In this document: one piece after another, positions 31,121 to 42,183 of the stretch
Layout: each line of letters opens with the position of its first letter
Position numbering within the stretch: the first letter of the stretch is position 1
Assembly (NCBI RefSeq): GCF_000143415.4
Contig: NW_003314307.1
Coordinates: 8,843 to 72,842, forward strand
Length of the DNA stretch: 64,000 bases
Origin: Selaginella moellendorffii
Taxonomy: Eukaryota; Streptophyta; Lycopodiopsida; Selaginellales; Selaginellaceae
Direction: 5' to 3'
Notes under the pieces: generated by a model
What the model was told of the DNA's origin: nothing
Database searches by the model: none
What the model saw: the letters and a program-made list of their open reading frames with translations, nothing else
Position numbers and translations under genes: made by a program

Positions 31121-34100
31121 TTAATTGAACTTTGCATAAGTACATAGAGTTCTGCCTTGCAGAAATTCCTCCACTAGATCTCGCGCATTCGCTAGGTTCT
31201 CCTCCGGTTCCCATGTTGCTTCGCAGTGTGGAAATCCTTTCCACTTCACATGGAACTCTCTCACCTCGCATCCTTGTCGCTTGCTCTTGCGCGCATTGAG
31301 GATGGCCTCGACTTCGTATTCCTCCTCCCCTTGGATAACCTCAGGTAAAGGTCTTACTTGGTCCTTGCGAAGCGGATCCTCAAAATACGGCTTGAGTAAG
31401 TTCACGTGGAACACGGGATGCATCTTCCCCATCTCTCGAGGAAGTCGGAGACGGTAAGCCACTTTACCGATTCGAGCCTCAATCTCGTAAGGCCCCGCGA
31501 ACCTGCTTAAGGAACTCAAGATCAATTCATTTACAGGAATACATGCATTTTTACCTTTGGGTCAACTTTCGGCTGATCCCACTTGGTAGCCTGAGGTTCT
31601 TGGTGTTCAGCCACACCTTCTCCCCAGCTTGGAACTCTACATCCCGGCGCTTTAGGTTCGCGTACTTGGTTTGCCTTTGTTGAGCCCGTTCCAAGGAATC
31701 CCTCACTAGATTCCAAATGTTGAGTCTTTCCGCCGTGAATGCCTCCACTGCGGGTAACTCTCCATGATACTCGGCCACGCCGAGTTCCACAAGACCTTCA
31801 ATAGCTCGCCCATTGATGACTTCCCATGGACTCACCCCGATACTCGAATGTGGTGAGTTGTTATAACACATTTCCGCAAGTCCCAAATGACTTACCCAAT
31901 CGGTCTGGTCTCCCGAGACATAGCATCGCAAATAATCCTCCAGCTGCCTATTCACCCTTTCCGTTTGTCCGTCTGTCAAGAAGTGTTAGGACCACCAAAC
32001 TTGACTTAATACCCCATACCTGTCTGTGGGTGATAGGCTGTGCTGAATTTCAACTTGGTGCGATACTGTTCCAGGAGGGTCCTCCAGAACCTACTAGTGA
32101 AGATCTTATCTCGATCTGAGATAATCTCTTCTGGCCTTCCCCGCACTCGAACCACTTGTTCGAAGAACAGCTTCGCCACACCTTCCGCATCCACTTCCGT
32201 TGTGGTGGGTATGAAATGTGCCATCTTCGAAAATCGATCCACCACCACGAATATCGCATCGAACCCCTCGCTTGGGGGTAGTCCCGTGATGAAGTCCATC
32301 GTAAGACATTTCCACGGACGATCTGGAATTGGGATGCTTTGCAACAAGCCCCCACTAGCCTTAGTCACGGCTTTGACTTGCTGACATGTTGGACATGTCT
32401 TTACATAGTCCTGGACGTCCTTAGCCATATCTGGCCAATGGTACTTCCTCTTGAGTAAGCCCATCGTCTTGGGCACTCCGCCGTGTCCCGCAAGAGGTCC
32501 GTCATGACACTCTTCTAAGGCTACCTTCCTTAGTCCCCCTTCTGGAACATATACCCTCGTTTGCTTGTAATAAATGAGTCCGTTGCGTTCCGCATAGCCC
32601 GTTTTCTCTTCCGTTGGCAGCTCACCTCTCTGGTGAGCTTCCCGCGCCTCCAGATTCCTCAGCAACACTTCTTGTGCTAGACCATCACTCTCGTATGCGG
32701 TCCGCACATCGTCCCAAAAGGTTGCTGTCGCGCTAGATATCGCCAACTTCAAGCTCGCTTTTCGACTGAGCGCATCTGCCACGATGTTGCTCTTCCCAGG
32801 CTTGTACAGGATCTCGCAATCAAACTCGGCCAAAGCATTGGCCCACCGACCTTGTTTTCCCCTTAGGTCGGGCTGTGACAAGAAGTGTTTCGTTGCCACA
32901 TTGTCCGTGTAAACCTTGAAGTGTCTCCCAAGGTAGTGTCGCCACTCCTTGAGCGCCTTGACCACCGCAAACAATTCCTTCTCGTGGGCAGGCCACTTCC
33001 GTTGAGCCTTGTCCAGTTTCTTCGAGAAGAACGCTACTGGATGGTTGTCTTGCTTCAAAACTGCGCCCAACGCAAAGTCCGAAGCGTCCGTGTCTACCTC
33101 AAAGTCCTTACCAAAGTCTGGTAATGCCAACACCGGAGCCTTCCTCAACTTCCCTTTGAGGTGGACGAATGCCGCCTCGCATTCCGCTGTCCATACCATC
33201 TTCCCTTTTCCTGTTTGGTCCGTTAAGGGCAGGGCTACTCTCGAATAGTGTCTGATAAACTTTCGATAGTAGTTGCATAGCCCCAGGAACGCCCTCAACT
33301 CATGTACATTCGATGGTCGTTCCCATTCCTGGATCGCTTGGACCTTCTCCGGGTCCACCTTGAGCCCGTCCTGGCCCACCACATGCCCGAGAAACTTTAC
33401 CTCTTGTTGAGCAAAGTCACATTTGCTCTCTTTAGCATACAGTTTGTGTTCCCTTAGTTTCTCAAACACCTTCGCCAAGTGTTCGGCATGCTCCTCTAGC
33501 GTCTCGCTATAGATCAGGATGTCGTCAATATAGACGACCACGAAGCGATCCAGATAGGGTACAAAGATGTGGTTCATCAACGCCGAAAACGTTGCCGGCG
33601 CATTGCACAGCCCAAAGGGCATCACCAAAAACTCAAAGCTCCCATACCTCGTTCGACAGGTTGTCTTCTCGACATCTTCCTCAGCTACCCTGATCTGGTA
33701 GTATCCTGACCTTAGGTCAATCCTCGAGAAGTATTTTGCCTTTCCCAACCTATCGAACAGGTCCTCGATCCTTGGCAAAGGGTACTTGTTCTTCTTGGTA
33801 TATTTGTTGAGCAACCGGTAGTCTATGCACATGCGCATAGATCCATCTTTCTTTTTCACAAATAGCACCGGCGCCCCATACGGCGACTTGCTCAACCTAA
33901 CATACCCTTTGTCCACCAACTCCTCTAGTTGGCTCTTGAGCTCCTTGAGTTCTTTTTCGTTCAATCGATAGGGTGGACGAACCACCGCCTCAGCACCCTC
34001 GACCAGCTCAATCTTATGTTCTATCGGTCGTGCGGGGGGCAATCCCGCCGGTAGCTCCTCCGGCATCGCATCCTGGAATTGGTCCAGCACCTGCTGGATC

Positions 34101-35893
34101 ACTAAAGGTACTTCTTCCGTTCTTGTCTTTTTGTCACTCTTTACCGAGAGTAAGCACAAAAAGGCTGCCTTAGTTCCTTTAGTGAGTTGTCCTCTCGTGG
34201 ACACCAGGTTTAAGCATGACTCTTTGGCCTTGCTTTGCCCTACCTTTAGATCCTGGGCCTCCACCCTAGATCTTCTTCCTTGGGCATTCGCCAATACCAC
34301 AAGGTTCCTACCTTGTCCATGCAGGGCTACCACGAACCGATTAAACCAATCCATTCCGAAGATCACGTCAAATCCCGCCATGTCCAAGACGGTGAAATCC
34401 ATGTCCACTTTCCATGTCCCCACTTCGACTCTCGCTTGTCGAAGTACCTCATCGGTGCTTTGGCTACCTTGAACAAACTCTATAGTCCTTGGTTCGCCTA
34501 GCCGCTGCACCGTTAGTCCGGCTTGCCGGACTATGTCTGCAGCCACAAAATTATCCGAAGCACCCGTGTCAATAAGGATCTTAACAAAGCTACCTCCGAG
34601 CTTCCCTCGGAGGGCTAGTAGATGTCGCGAACGACTCTCTACCAAAGTTGCTCGTGTAATGAGTAACTTTGAGTTAGGGACTGGATCACATACCTCAGTT
34701 TGGACTTCACCCGACTTGATGGCCATATTGGCTCTGGCCTTCTTCGGGTAGGGACATTCCCTCGAGAAGTGTCCCGCTTCGCCGCAGTTGTAGCATACGT
34801 TGTTGCCCACGCTGCTATACGACTTGACCTTCTTATCCGTGGGTTTGTCCTTTTTCGCTTGACTTCCCCACGTACTCGCTCGCTGGCCACCGGATTTGCC
34901 TTTCCGGAACCCCGAGGACTCATTCTTAGAGAAACTCTTCTTGAATTTCCCCTTGCTATATGTTCCCCTCGGTTTGGCCCCTTTGTGAAACGTGGATCCC
35001 GACCCCGTCGTGTTCCCCTTTCGCAGGTTATCGTTGAAATGCACCTTGATGGCCGCATCCAACGCTTCCTTGTAGTTGGTCGGGTTCCAGCGCATTACCT
35101 CACCGCGAGCCCAGGTTTGCAAACCTGATATAAATGCATGGAACGCATCCATATCCCCCATGTCCGTGACAAGTATCCTCTTTGCCATGAACCCATTCAC
35201 ATATTCCTGGATGGTTCCAGTCTGCTTCAGCCTACTCAACTCATCTCTCAGATGCAGAGTGGCATTCGGAGGAACGTATGTCGCGCGGATCCTCGCCTTC
35301 ATCATGTCCCAGGTGGCCACCGGTCCTTCGTTGGCCTCCGTTGTTCTCCACCAAGACTTGGCATTATCTGCCAAGTATGGTTTTGCACATGGGACCTTCT
35401 CCGAGCTCGGTAACCGCAACGCTCGGAAGTAGTCCTCCATATCGTAAAACCAATCCTCCACCACCTTATAGTCGTTCACTCCCTTGAACACCGGTGGGGG
35501 CTTTGGTTTGTACTTGGGAACTGCCTGAGGGACTGATTCCACTTCGGTCTGTTCGACCTTGTCTGGTTTTGCCTCAGTCCCTGCCGAAGGGTCCGCACCT
35601 TCTGCGCTGCCAGCATCCGCAGTCTTTCGCTTTTTCTTCCGCTTCTCGTCACGCTTTAACTTGCGTACGAGAGTCTCCAGCAGGGCATTGGTCTGTGCCA
35701 ACTGTCCTTCTAGCACGTCCAATCGAGCCTTGGACGACCGAACCTCGCCACCGGACTCTTGTTTGGAAGTTTCCTCACTGGAGTCCTCCTCATGCAAGGA
35801 TTCCTCATCCATAGCCTCTTGTTCAACTGGAGGCTCCAGCTCCGGCGGAGGTTCCGTCTCCGCCTGGGTTCGCTTACGCCCTGCCCTTGCCAT
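31121..35893 (-). CDS. Gag-Pol polyprotein of element B, three exons
   Basis: Exons (minus strand) 35893-32020, 31972-31555 and 31502-31121. Spliced, they give 4674 nt, or 1557 aa, in a single frame. Domains: Lys-rich N-terminus; Gag; CCHC zinc knuckle (from 367); protease DTGAS (442); reverse transcriptase YIDD (788); RNase H DTDAS (934); integrase zinc domain ending CPTC (1167); integrase core with Asp1200 (LTMDF), Asp1260 (SDRD) and Glu1296 (GQTERV), exact D,D-35-E spacing; GPY/F module (FAGPYEI, about 1432-1438); chromodomain (about 1492-1545). It copies the element RNA, inserts the DNA and, by analogy with other chromoviruses, reads chromatin marks. Read without splicing, the frame ends at residue 1295, one residue short of the catalytic Glu. 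No frameshift separates Gag and Pol. Confidence 0.88.
31503..31554 (-). other. Pol intron 2 (element B)
   Basis: 52 nt, minus strand, GTAAAAATG...TTAAGCAG, splitting an Arg codon (AG|G). It joins KLTQ-R to FAGPYEI, the usual join before a GPY/F module. Without splicing the frame stops at the second in-frame codon (TAA). Also present in element A (14546-14597) and, decayed, in element C (about 17304-17356). Confidence 0.78.
31973..32019 (-). other. Pol intron 1, before the integrase catalytic Glu (element B)
   Basis: 47 nt, minus strand, GTATGGGG...CTTGACAG, with a branch-point-like CTAAC 13 nt before the 3' splice site. It splits Asp codon 1292 (G|AC), restoring [12 protein letters not shown], a highly conserved stretch of gypsy integrases. 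Unspliced reading gives G-M-G-Y-stop. The 3' half is recognisable in element C at about 10594-10609. Confidence 0.8.
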
Positions 35894-35937
35894 CTCCCAG
35901 CAATCCGCCTCTATCCTTCGCTAGAACTGAGATAAAG

Positions 35938-35949
35938 GCTCCGATACCA
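35938..35949 (-). other. Primer-binding site of element B
   Basis: Minus-strand TGGTATCGGAGC, three bases from the 5' LTR, identical to that of element A. Confidence 0.85.
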
Positions 35950-35952
35950 AAT

Positions 35953-37101
35953 TGTAAGCCACAAATTTTTCCTTTCCAATTTGCCAGCTTACCTCGCCTA
36001 TCCGTCCAACACCGCCTTGGCTTTTACTAAGTTCCCTTGCCAAGGTTCTCGCCTATGGTACCAGCTCCTACTTGGTCTCAGCTACTCACTGCACGAGCAA
36101 CGGAGTGTTAGCCATCCATCCACGGATTCCCAAATCACTCCCAATCCCCCTCCCCGGGTTAGACTGGACTTAAGGTTCGGCTACACTCCCCGCAAGCACA
36201 AGCAGCCAAGCACACCAAGCTTCCAGGTTCCTAACATCCTTTGGTACCACAAGACTTGATCATGGGACCCTCTAAATCCCAAGTCTTGAGTGCAACACTT
36301 GCTTCGGGACGCCGGGGCGAAACACCGTGGCCTAGCGGCCCGGTATGGGTACCCCTCGCCCCCCCACTTCCATCCCGAAGGAAGGCCCAAGCCCCTAGGC
36401 AGGGCGAGGACCAATGAGCCGCATGGTACTCAAGTGGGGCACCACTCCACATGAGCCGGGAGCACCGCAATCGGTTTCCCTTTCGGGAGTGGGAGCTGCT
36501 CTTGAGCACTTCCTTGGATGGCCCCTCCGGCACCAGCCAAGTCCATGCTCACTCCCACCCAAGGCCCCTTAGTCCCAGTCCCAACCTCAAGTCGGTTTGG
36601 AAGCCCAACTGGAGAGTCCCTTCAAAACTGGTTCCTGGACCTCACTATCCCTACTATACTTTTGGAACCCCCTGCAGCCCCCCCCCCCTGGGGGACGCAC
36701 GCTTTGGGCTTTCACCCCTTGACCCGTATTAGTATTTGGACTTAGTCTCTGGCTCGATCTCGGATCCGATTTCGGATCCGACTTCGGATTCGGGTTCGGA
36801 CTCGATCGCGGACTCGATCTCGGACCCGATCTCGGGCCCGACCTCGGACTCGATTTCGGACTCGGTCTCGGACCCGATTTCGGATCTCGGACTCCGTCTC
36901 GAACTCGGTCTCGAACTCGGACTCGAACTCGGTCCCCGAGTCGGTCTTGGACTCGATTCCGGACCCTATCTCGAACTCGGTCCTAGAGTCGGTCTTGGAC
37001 TCGATCTTTGACTTGGTCCCATCCGATGAACTCTTTGTCATTTTGGTCATGCTTTCGGGGTTCCCTTAGCCTACGACACCTCGGCGAGTTGGTTCCTTAC
37101 A
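35953..37101 (-). repeat. 5' LTR of element B
   Basis: 1149 bp, same sequence as the 3' LTR as far as I can read. GA array at 36737-37012. Promoter presumably lies in or after the G-tract core (about 36642-36727), which ends on the minus strand in a TATA-like AAAGTATAGTAGG; this is inference. Confidence 0.92.
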
Positions 37102-39528
37102 TGGGCCTATCCTTGAGGAGTAGCAAGTTGGGAAGACATGGCTCTCCACTATAGTTCATGTGTGAACTTGTAAGTGAGGTGGCAGATAGAAAAGGGCCAA
37201 TAATGGAATGACTTCGGGATCTTGGGAATAGTATAAAGTTTTCCTCAAAGTGTTGATGATGTAATCCAAATAAGCATTTGACTTAGCAAACTGACTAATG
37301 TAGTTGCGGTAAACAACTATAGTTGGGATCACGGAAAAGATAGAGACTCCAAAACAATAAAGGAGTCACAAGATTATCCTCATATAATTGAGGCTGGTGC
37401 TCATGAATTTGAAACCAGAATTAATGACCATGAGAGGTGATATACGGATGAGGACACAAGTCCTTGAAATGGTAGCCAAGGCTACCTTTAATAAATGCTA
37501 GAACAACCTAAAGAATTAGGGGTGTACTTAGAGGATGAGTTGGTATTTTCATCACATGTACAAATAGTCCTAAAGGGCAAAGGTGGCCCATATGAAACAA
37601 AGAATAATCAAGTGTCAGTAACACTTGCAAGAATGGTCCTTATATGTGGTATATGAATACAAGAAGTTGTATTCTAACGAGCTGGCACCTCAAAAATGGG
37701 ACCTTATAGGTCATCAAATTAGTGAATCCAAAAAGCTAGATAACTCAAGTGAAGTTAAGGAATGGTCTCAAAAGACTGGTGGAAGCATTTGGACTAAGGT
37801 GTGTTATACCCTATGAAGATTGGGGATGATCATAAGATCCAAGTGTGAGAACAATAAGTATCTCATTAATGGTAGAATGTGCCATATTAAAGTTATAGGA
37901 AAGAGGTTCCCAGAAGAAAGCAACTTTGTTACAAAGTTGTGTGTAAACTATAAGGTGTAATGTTAACGGATAGTTGGTATGAGAAACAACTATATTGGTC
38001 TTGGCAAAGACCTAGACACAAGTAACTTCATGTCATAAAGGTAGGCTCGTAGAGCTGATAGTGTGGAGACACCGAATGTGCTAACGCATGATGCTTTGAG
38101 GTCAAGTTGGCAGGTTCATGAGAACCCTTTCCCAAAGGAATAGTAATGGAAATAGGAATGGCATAACCTAAGCTAGAAAGCATGCAATTAGAGTGTGGTA
38201 ACCCAAAATAATGATGGAGGTGTGAAAGCACCAACAATGAGTTGTAGGATTTGACAACTGTGAGGCAACTAAACAAAAATGTGCAAAATAATTGATTAAA
38301 GTGGTAGAAGGTAACTACATAAGACTTCTTATTGGGATAAGGAAGTTAGACATACCCTTATAGAGGATAAATTGCTCATGTTCCAATAATAAATCAATAT
38401 CATAAAGGGAATGTTTATTGCCAAAGAAGGCCATTATTAGGACACCCAAACACTCTAAAACATTAGGAAGTGGTGTTTAGTGTCGTGAGGGCATTAGATA
38501 AGGTCCAAAGGATTAAGTCCTTAGTGAATGATAGATAGGAGGTGCTATCCAAACATACAAGGTTGCAAAGATGGGAGAAGTTCGTCTACCCAAATTAGAC
38601 AAAGCCAAAAAGGGATTTTTGCAAGGCTAGTCAAGGGCATATAAAGGCTCATAAGTAGCAACATTAATCCCAGTGTGTAAGATTACAAAGTGAGTATACC
38701 TAAATTGAGAAACCACTCCCTAAGCTATCAGGTAGGTTCATCCCTATGAATACTTGCTAAGGCATGATAGAAAGTGTAAAGCTATCCTCCTAGTTTTGAG
38801 GAGAATGACCGAAGGAAACATATGAGGCCTAAAAGCAAGTAATAAAGAGATAAAACTAAATCACAAGAATCGAAGGGCATAACCAAGAGTGGTTATGCAA
38901 AATTGAGAGTGGAGAATCAAGTGGGGGCTCAAGGAGTTTATTATTAGCAACTGTGATGCTATAGAGAGTTTAAATATAGAATTATCCATGTTAGACCATG
39001 TGGTAATTAGAAAGCTTGCAAAAAGAGAAGCCTCAGCAAGCTAAGGAACAAAGTTCCTTCAAAGTTCCCAAAGACAATTCTAGGTAGATAAGTACTTAAA
39101 AAACCAAGTGTAAATGGTTCATAAAGTGCACAAAATTAGAGTGGTGCAATAGAAGCGTGGTCTTGAAGCTTGCCATGAGGTGAGGCTATCAAGGTTAGGG
39201 AAGTAGTTCCCAAGTGTTCAAAGAGAGAATTTTGAATGAAAGTCGATGGTTAAGAACTTTCAAACTTATGTATGAACCATATTACGATGGTCGGATGATT
39301 TGCTAGGTAAGATTGGTAAGTCGGGGGAACAAATACCCTAGTTGAAGGTGCTAACTTCAAAAGGGGTAACTCATGGGGCCAAACATGGAGGAGTCCATGC
39401 ATGATCATAGATATGTCAAGTGAGAGGACTTGAGAGTGCGGAGGAAGTAAGTTTCTAAGCTGTGATCTATAGTGCACTTTAAGTATAAATTGGTGCACCG
39501 ATGTGGGGAGTCACATCAGGCATCTTAT

Positions 39529-39723
39529 TGTAAACTCCTAAATTTGGACTTCCCGGGAGGTCACTTAGCCTAGTACTATTCAAACCCAAGGACGCTTAAC
39601 CCCAAGTATCCCAAGACCCTTAATCGATTGGAAAAAGGGGTGCACTTTTGTTCATGGGCCCTTTCCCTTTATATTTGAACCCCAACGGATCATCTCTCAA
39701 GTCATTCCCTTTGGTTGCTTACA
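39529..39723 (-). repeat. Solo TRIM LTR
   Basis: 195 bp starting TGTAAACTCC and ending GGTTGCTTACA, matching the terminal repeats of the TRIM at 7179-7773. Flanks CTTAT / TCTAT are consistent with a degraded 5-bp duplication. It interrupts E sequence that is continuous at 26930-26960. Confidence 0.8.
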
Positions 39724-39804
39724 TCTATATGATGCCGTTTGTAAATGCATATACGGAGGTTGGGTTTGAGTCCCGACCCTTTAGTGCTTGGGTTCAAGTC
39801 CCAA

Positions 39805-41311
39805 CTCACTAAGGCGAAATGATGGCTTGGAATATGAGGACATTCATTTTTCGATGGTCATGGACTCTTAGTAAGGAGACTAGTTTGGGCACACCACCAA
39901 ACAGAGGATGCCCTAGAGTCGTGATGCACAGTTAGATTGCTTAGTATGAAAGCTCTGCATATCTAACTTGAACACTTTGGTGCAAGTGGCACCAAGGACG
40001 TGGTGAATGAGATGGGGCACCTAGTCTCAGTTGCTATAAACCCTTACTTGGAAGGGCTGGCTTGGGCACACTATCAAGTGTGAGGGATGCCCCCAAGGTC
40101 ATGGTTAACAACTTAAAGATCTGAAAGGTCTAGTACCTATTAACAAACCTGTTAAAATGCCAAAATGAGATCACTAGGTGATCTTGTGGCTAAATAAGGA
40201 CAAGGTTTTTGTTTGGGTAAGGAATAAGGTTCCTAGTTCAAAGTATTGATTTGAACTAATGATAATGGTGTGGTTTGGTCAAGGTGACCAAGTGGGAAGA
40301 ACACTTAAGGGAAATGAATTATGTCAATATAATGGCATAGTGAGTCCAAAGAAAGTAGTCTCTAGGAGAGACCCATAGGAGGTCATCCACTTGAGTCATC
40401 TAGCTTTTGGATTTTGCTAATTTAACTATCTATAAGGTCCTATTTTTAAGGTGTCAGCTTGCTAAAATACAACTTTTTATATTCATGTCCTACTCATAAA
40501 GACCATCTTTTGCAAATGTTACTCCGACATTTGATTATTCTTTGTTCCCTGTAAGCTACTTTTGCCCTTTAAGACTATCCATCCAAATGATGAGAATGCT
40601 GACTCATCCTCTAAGTATATTCCTAATTCCTTGGGTTGTTCTAGCATTTATTAAAAGTAGCTTTGGCTACCTTTTCAAGGACTTCTGTCCTCATCTATAT
40701 TCAATCTCCCACGATCTATATCACACACTCACTAGGGCGAGATAATGGTTTGGAAAATAAGGACACTCATTTTTTGGTGGTCATGGACTCTTAGTAAGGA
40801 GACTAGCTTGGGCACACCGCCAAACAAGGGATGCCTCGAAGTTGTAATGCACAGTTAAATTGCTTAGTGTGAAAGCTCCGCATATCTAACTTGAACACTT
40901 TAGTGCAAGTAGCACCAAGGACATGGTGAATGAGATGGGGACACTTAGTCTCAGTTGCTATGGACCCTTAGCCGGAAGGGCTGGCTTAGGCACACTGCCA
41001 AGTATGGGGGATGCCCCCAGGGTCATGGTTAACAACTTAAAGGTCTAGAAGGTCTAGTACATATTAACAAACTTGTTAAAGTGCCAAGATGAAATCACTA
41101 GGTGATCTTGTGGCTAAATAAGGACAAAGTCTTTGTTTAGGTAAGGAATAAGGTTCCTAGTTCAAAGTATTGATTTGAACTAATAATAATGGTGTGGCTT
41201 GATTAAGGTGACCAAGTGAGAAGAACACTTAAGGGAAATGAATTATGTCAATGTGATGGCATAGTGAGTCCAAAGAAAGTAGTCTCTAGAAGAGACCCAT
41301 GGGAGGGTCAC
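39805..41311 (+). repeat. Tandem duplication of about 585 bp with an inverted piece between copies
   Basis: 39805-40385 and 40727-41311 align in direct orientation, both running from ACTCACTA to GTAGTCTCTAG.AGAGACCCAT. Between them, 40390-40712 is E sequence in reverse (same orientation as 3735-4050, opposite to 24650-24960). Found only in this E copy. Confidence 0.7.
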
Positions 41312-42183
41312 AAAGTTGGGCCGTGGATGGGGCCCATAGTACAAAATGCTAAAAAGATCTACTAGGGGCACCCTTTGGACTTGGCAAATAGAGTTTTTGC
41401 CATGGAACCGAAAGAATACCTCAAAGAGGGAGGTAGTCATCCTATGTTACTTGGTGCAACAATTAATGGATACGAGCAAAAGACTAGTGGCTAATAAAAG
41501 AGCTATGGGAATCATGGGACAAAACCCAAATGGCAAAATTAGGCCAAGAACACTAATGTGTTGGATGCTAACAGATTGTGGGAAGGTAATGTGTTTCCAA
41601 GGATAGATTCCCAATTGCTCTGATTTGGCAAAGGTGGAAGCTCTAAGGGAGGGAACAGTAGCCAAATGATATGGCTGTGGACAACCCTAGCACAAATTAT
41701 GATATTTAGTGCCAAGTGTGGCACAAAATATGAAAGAGGATGATGGTGCCCTCGAGTAGAGAATTTCCTAGGATGGGGAAGTGGAGTTGCACAAAATGTG
41801 CAATGCAAAATGTCAGGGATACCTAGGGAATTGACTCTGAGAAGTCAAAAATAAAAGTTCCAAAGTGCAAAGGTTATATCAATGGGAATTGAGACTACTC
41901 GAAAATGAGTAGTGGGATTGAGATAGAGAAGGTGTCTCTAATACGTTTAGCAAAAACTAAACAAATAAAAGGAGAGAACCACCACAAATGATCGAATGAG
42001 TCTTTAAGTTGGAAAGACTATGCTCCTTAGAGGATGGACAAGGCATGGTAAACCTTCAGTGTCAAACCATTGATGAATATTGGCTAGGTGCCAAGGATGG
42101 AAAGGGTAATACATGCTAATATTACTTATAAAATAGTTTATCATTCGATGAAGACATCAAACTTCGTCTATAGGTGGTAGAGT

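Larger units (their letters stand above)
29566..37101 (-). mobile_element. Element B: young, structurally complete Ty3/gypsy chromovirus
   Basis: 7536 bp with two 1149-bp LTRs (29566-30714 and 35953-37101) that show the same sequence, including every short frame within them, and a perfect TGGGC duplication (29561-29565, 37102-37106). On the minus strand the order is: 5' LTR, primer-binding site (35949-35938), 59-nt leader, gag-pol with two introns, 3' UTR with hairpin cluster, purine tract GGGTGGTGGAGT (30726-30715), 3' LTR. Matching LTRs mean insertion was recent. All expected domains are present once the introns are removed, so it may be active (inference). Confidence 0.92.
37102..42183 (+). 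mobile_element. E-family internal region, right copy
   Basis: Continues the leader broken at 29565; TGGGC (37102-37106) is the duplicated target. About 5.1 kb without any gag, protease, RT or integrase match, purine-rich on the plus strand, so E is classed as a large non-autonomous element. It contains a solo TRIM LTR (39529-39723) and a tandem duplication with an inverted segment (39805-41311). It ends with a purine tract (AGGTGGTAGAGT) before the LTR at 42184. Confidence 0.72.

Noticed and set aside
31121-32019. Element B as a pseudogene with two disabling stops in pol
   Set aside because: Both interruptions are removed exactly, in phase, by GT-AG segments of host intron size, and the joins recreate conserved protein stretches. 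The introns recur in related copies.
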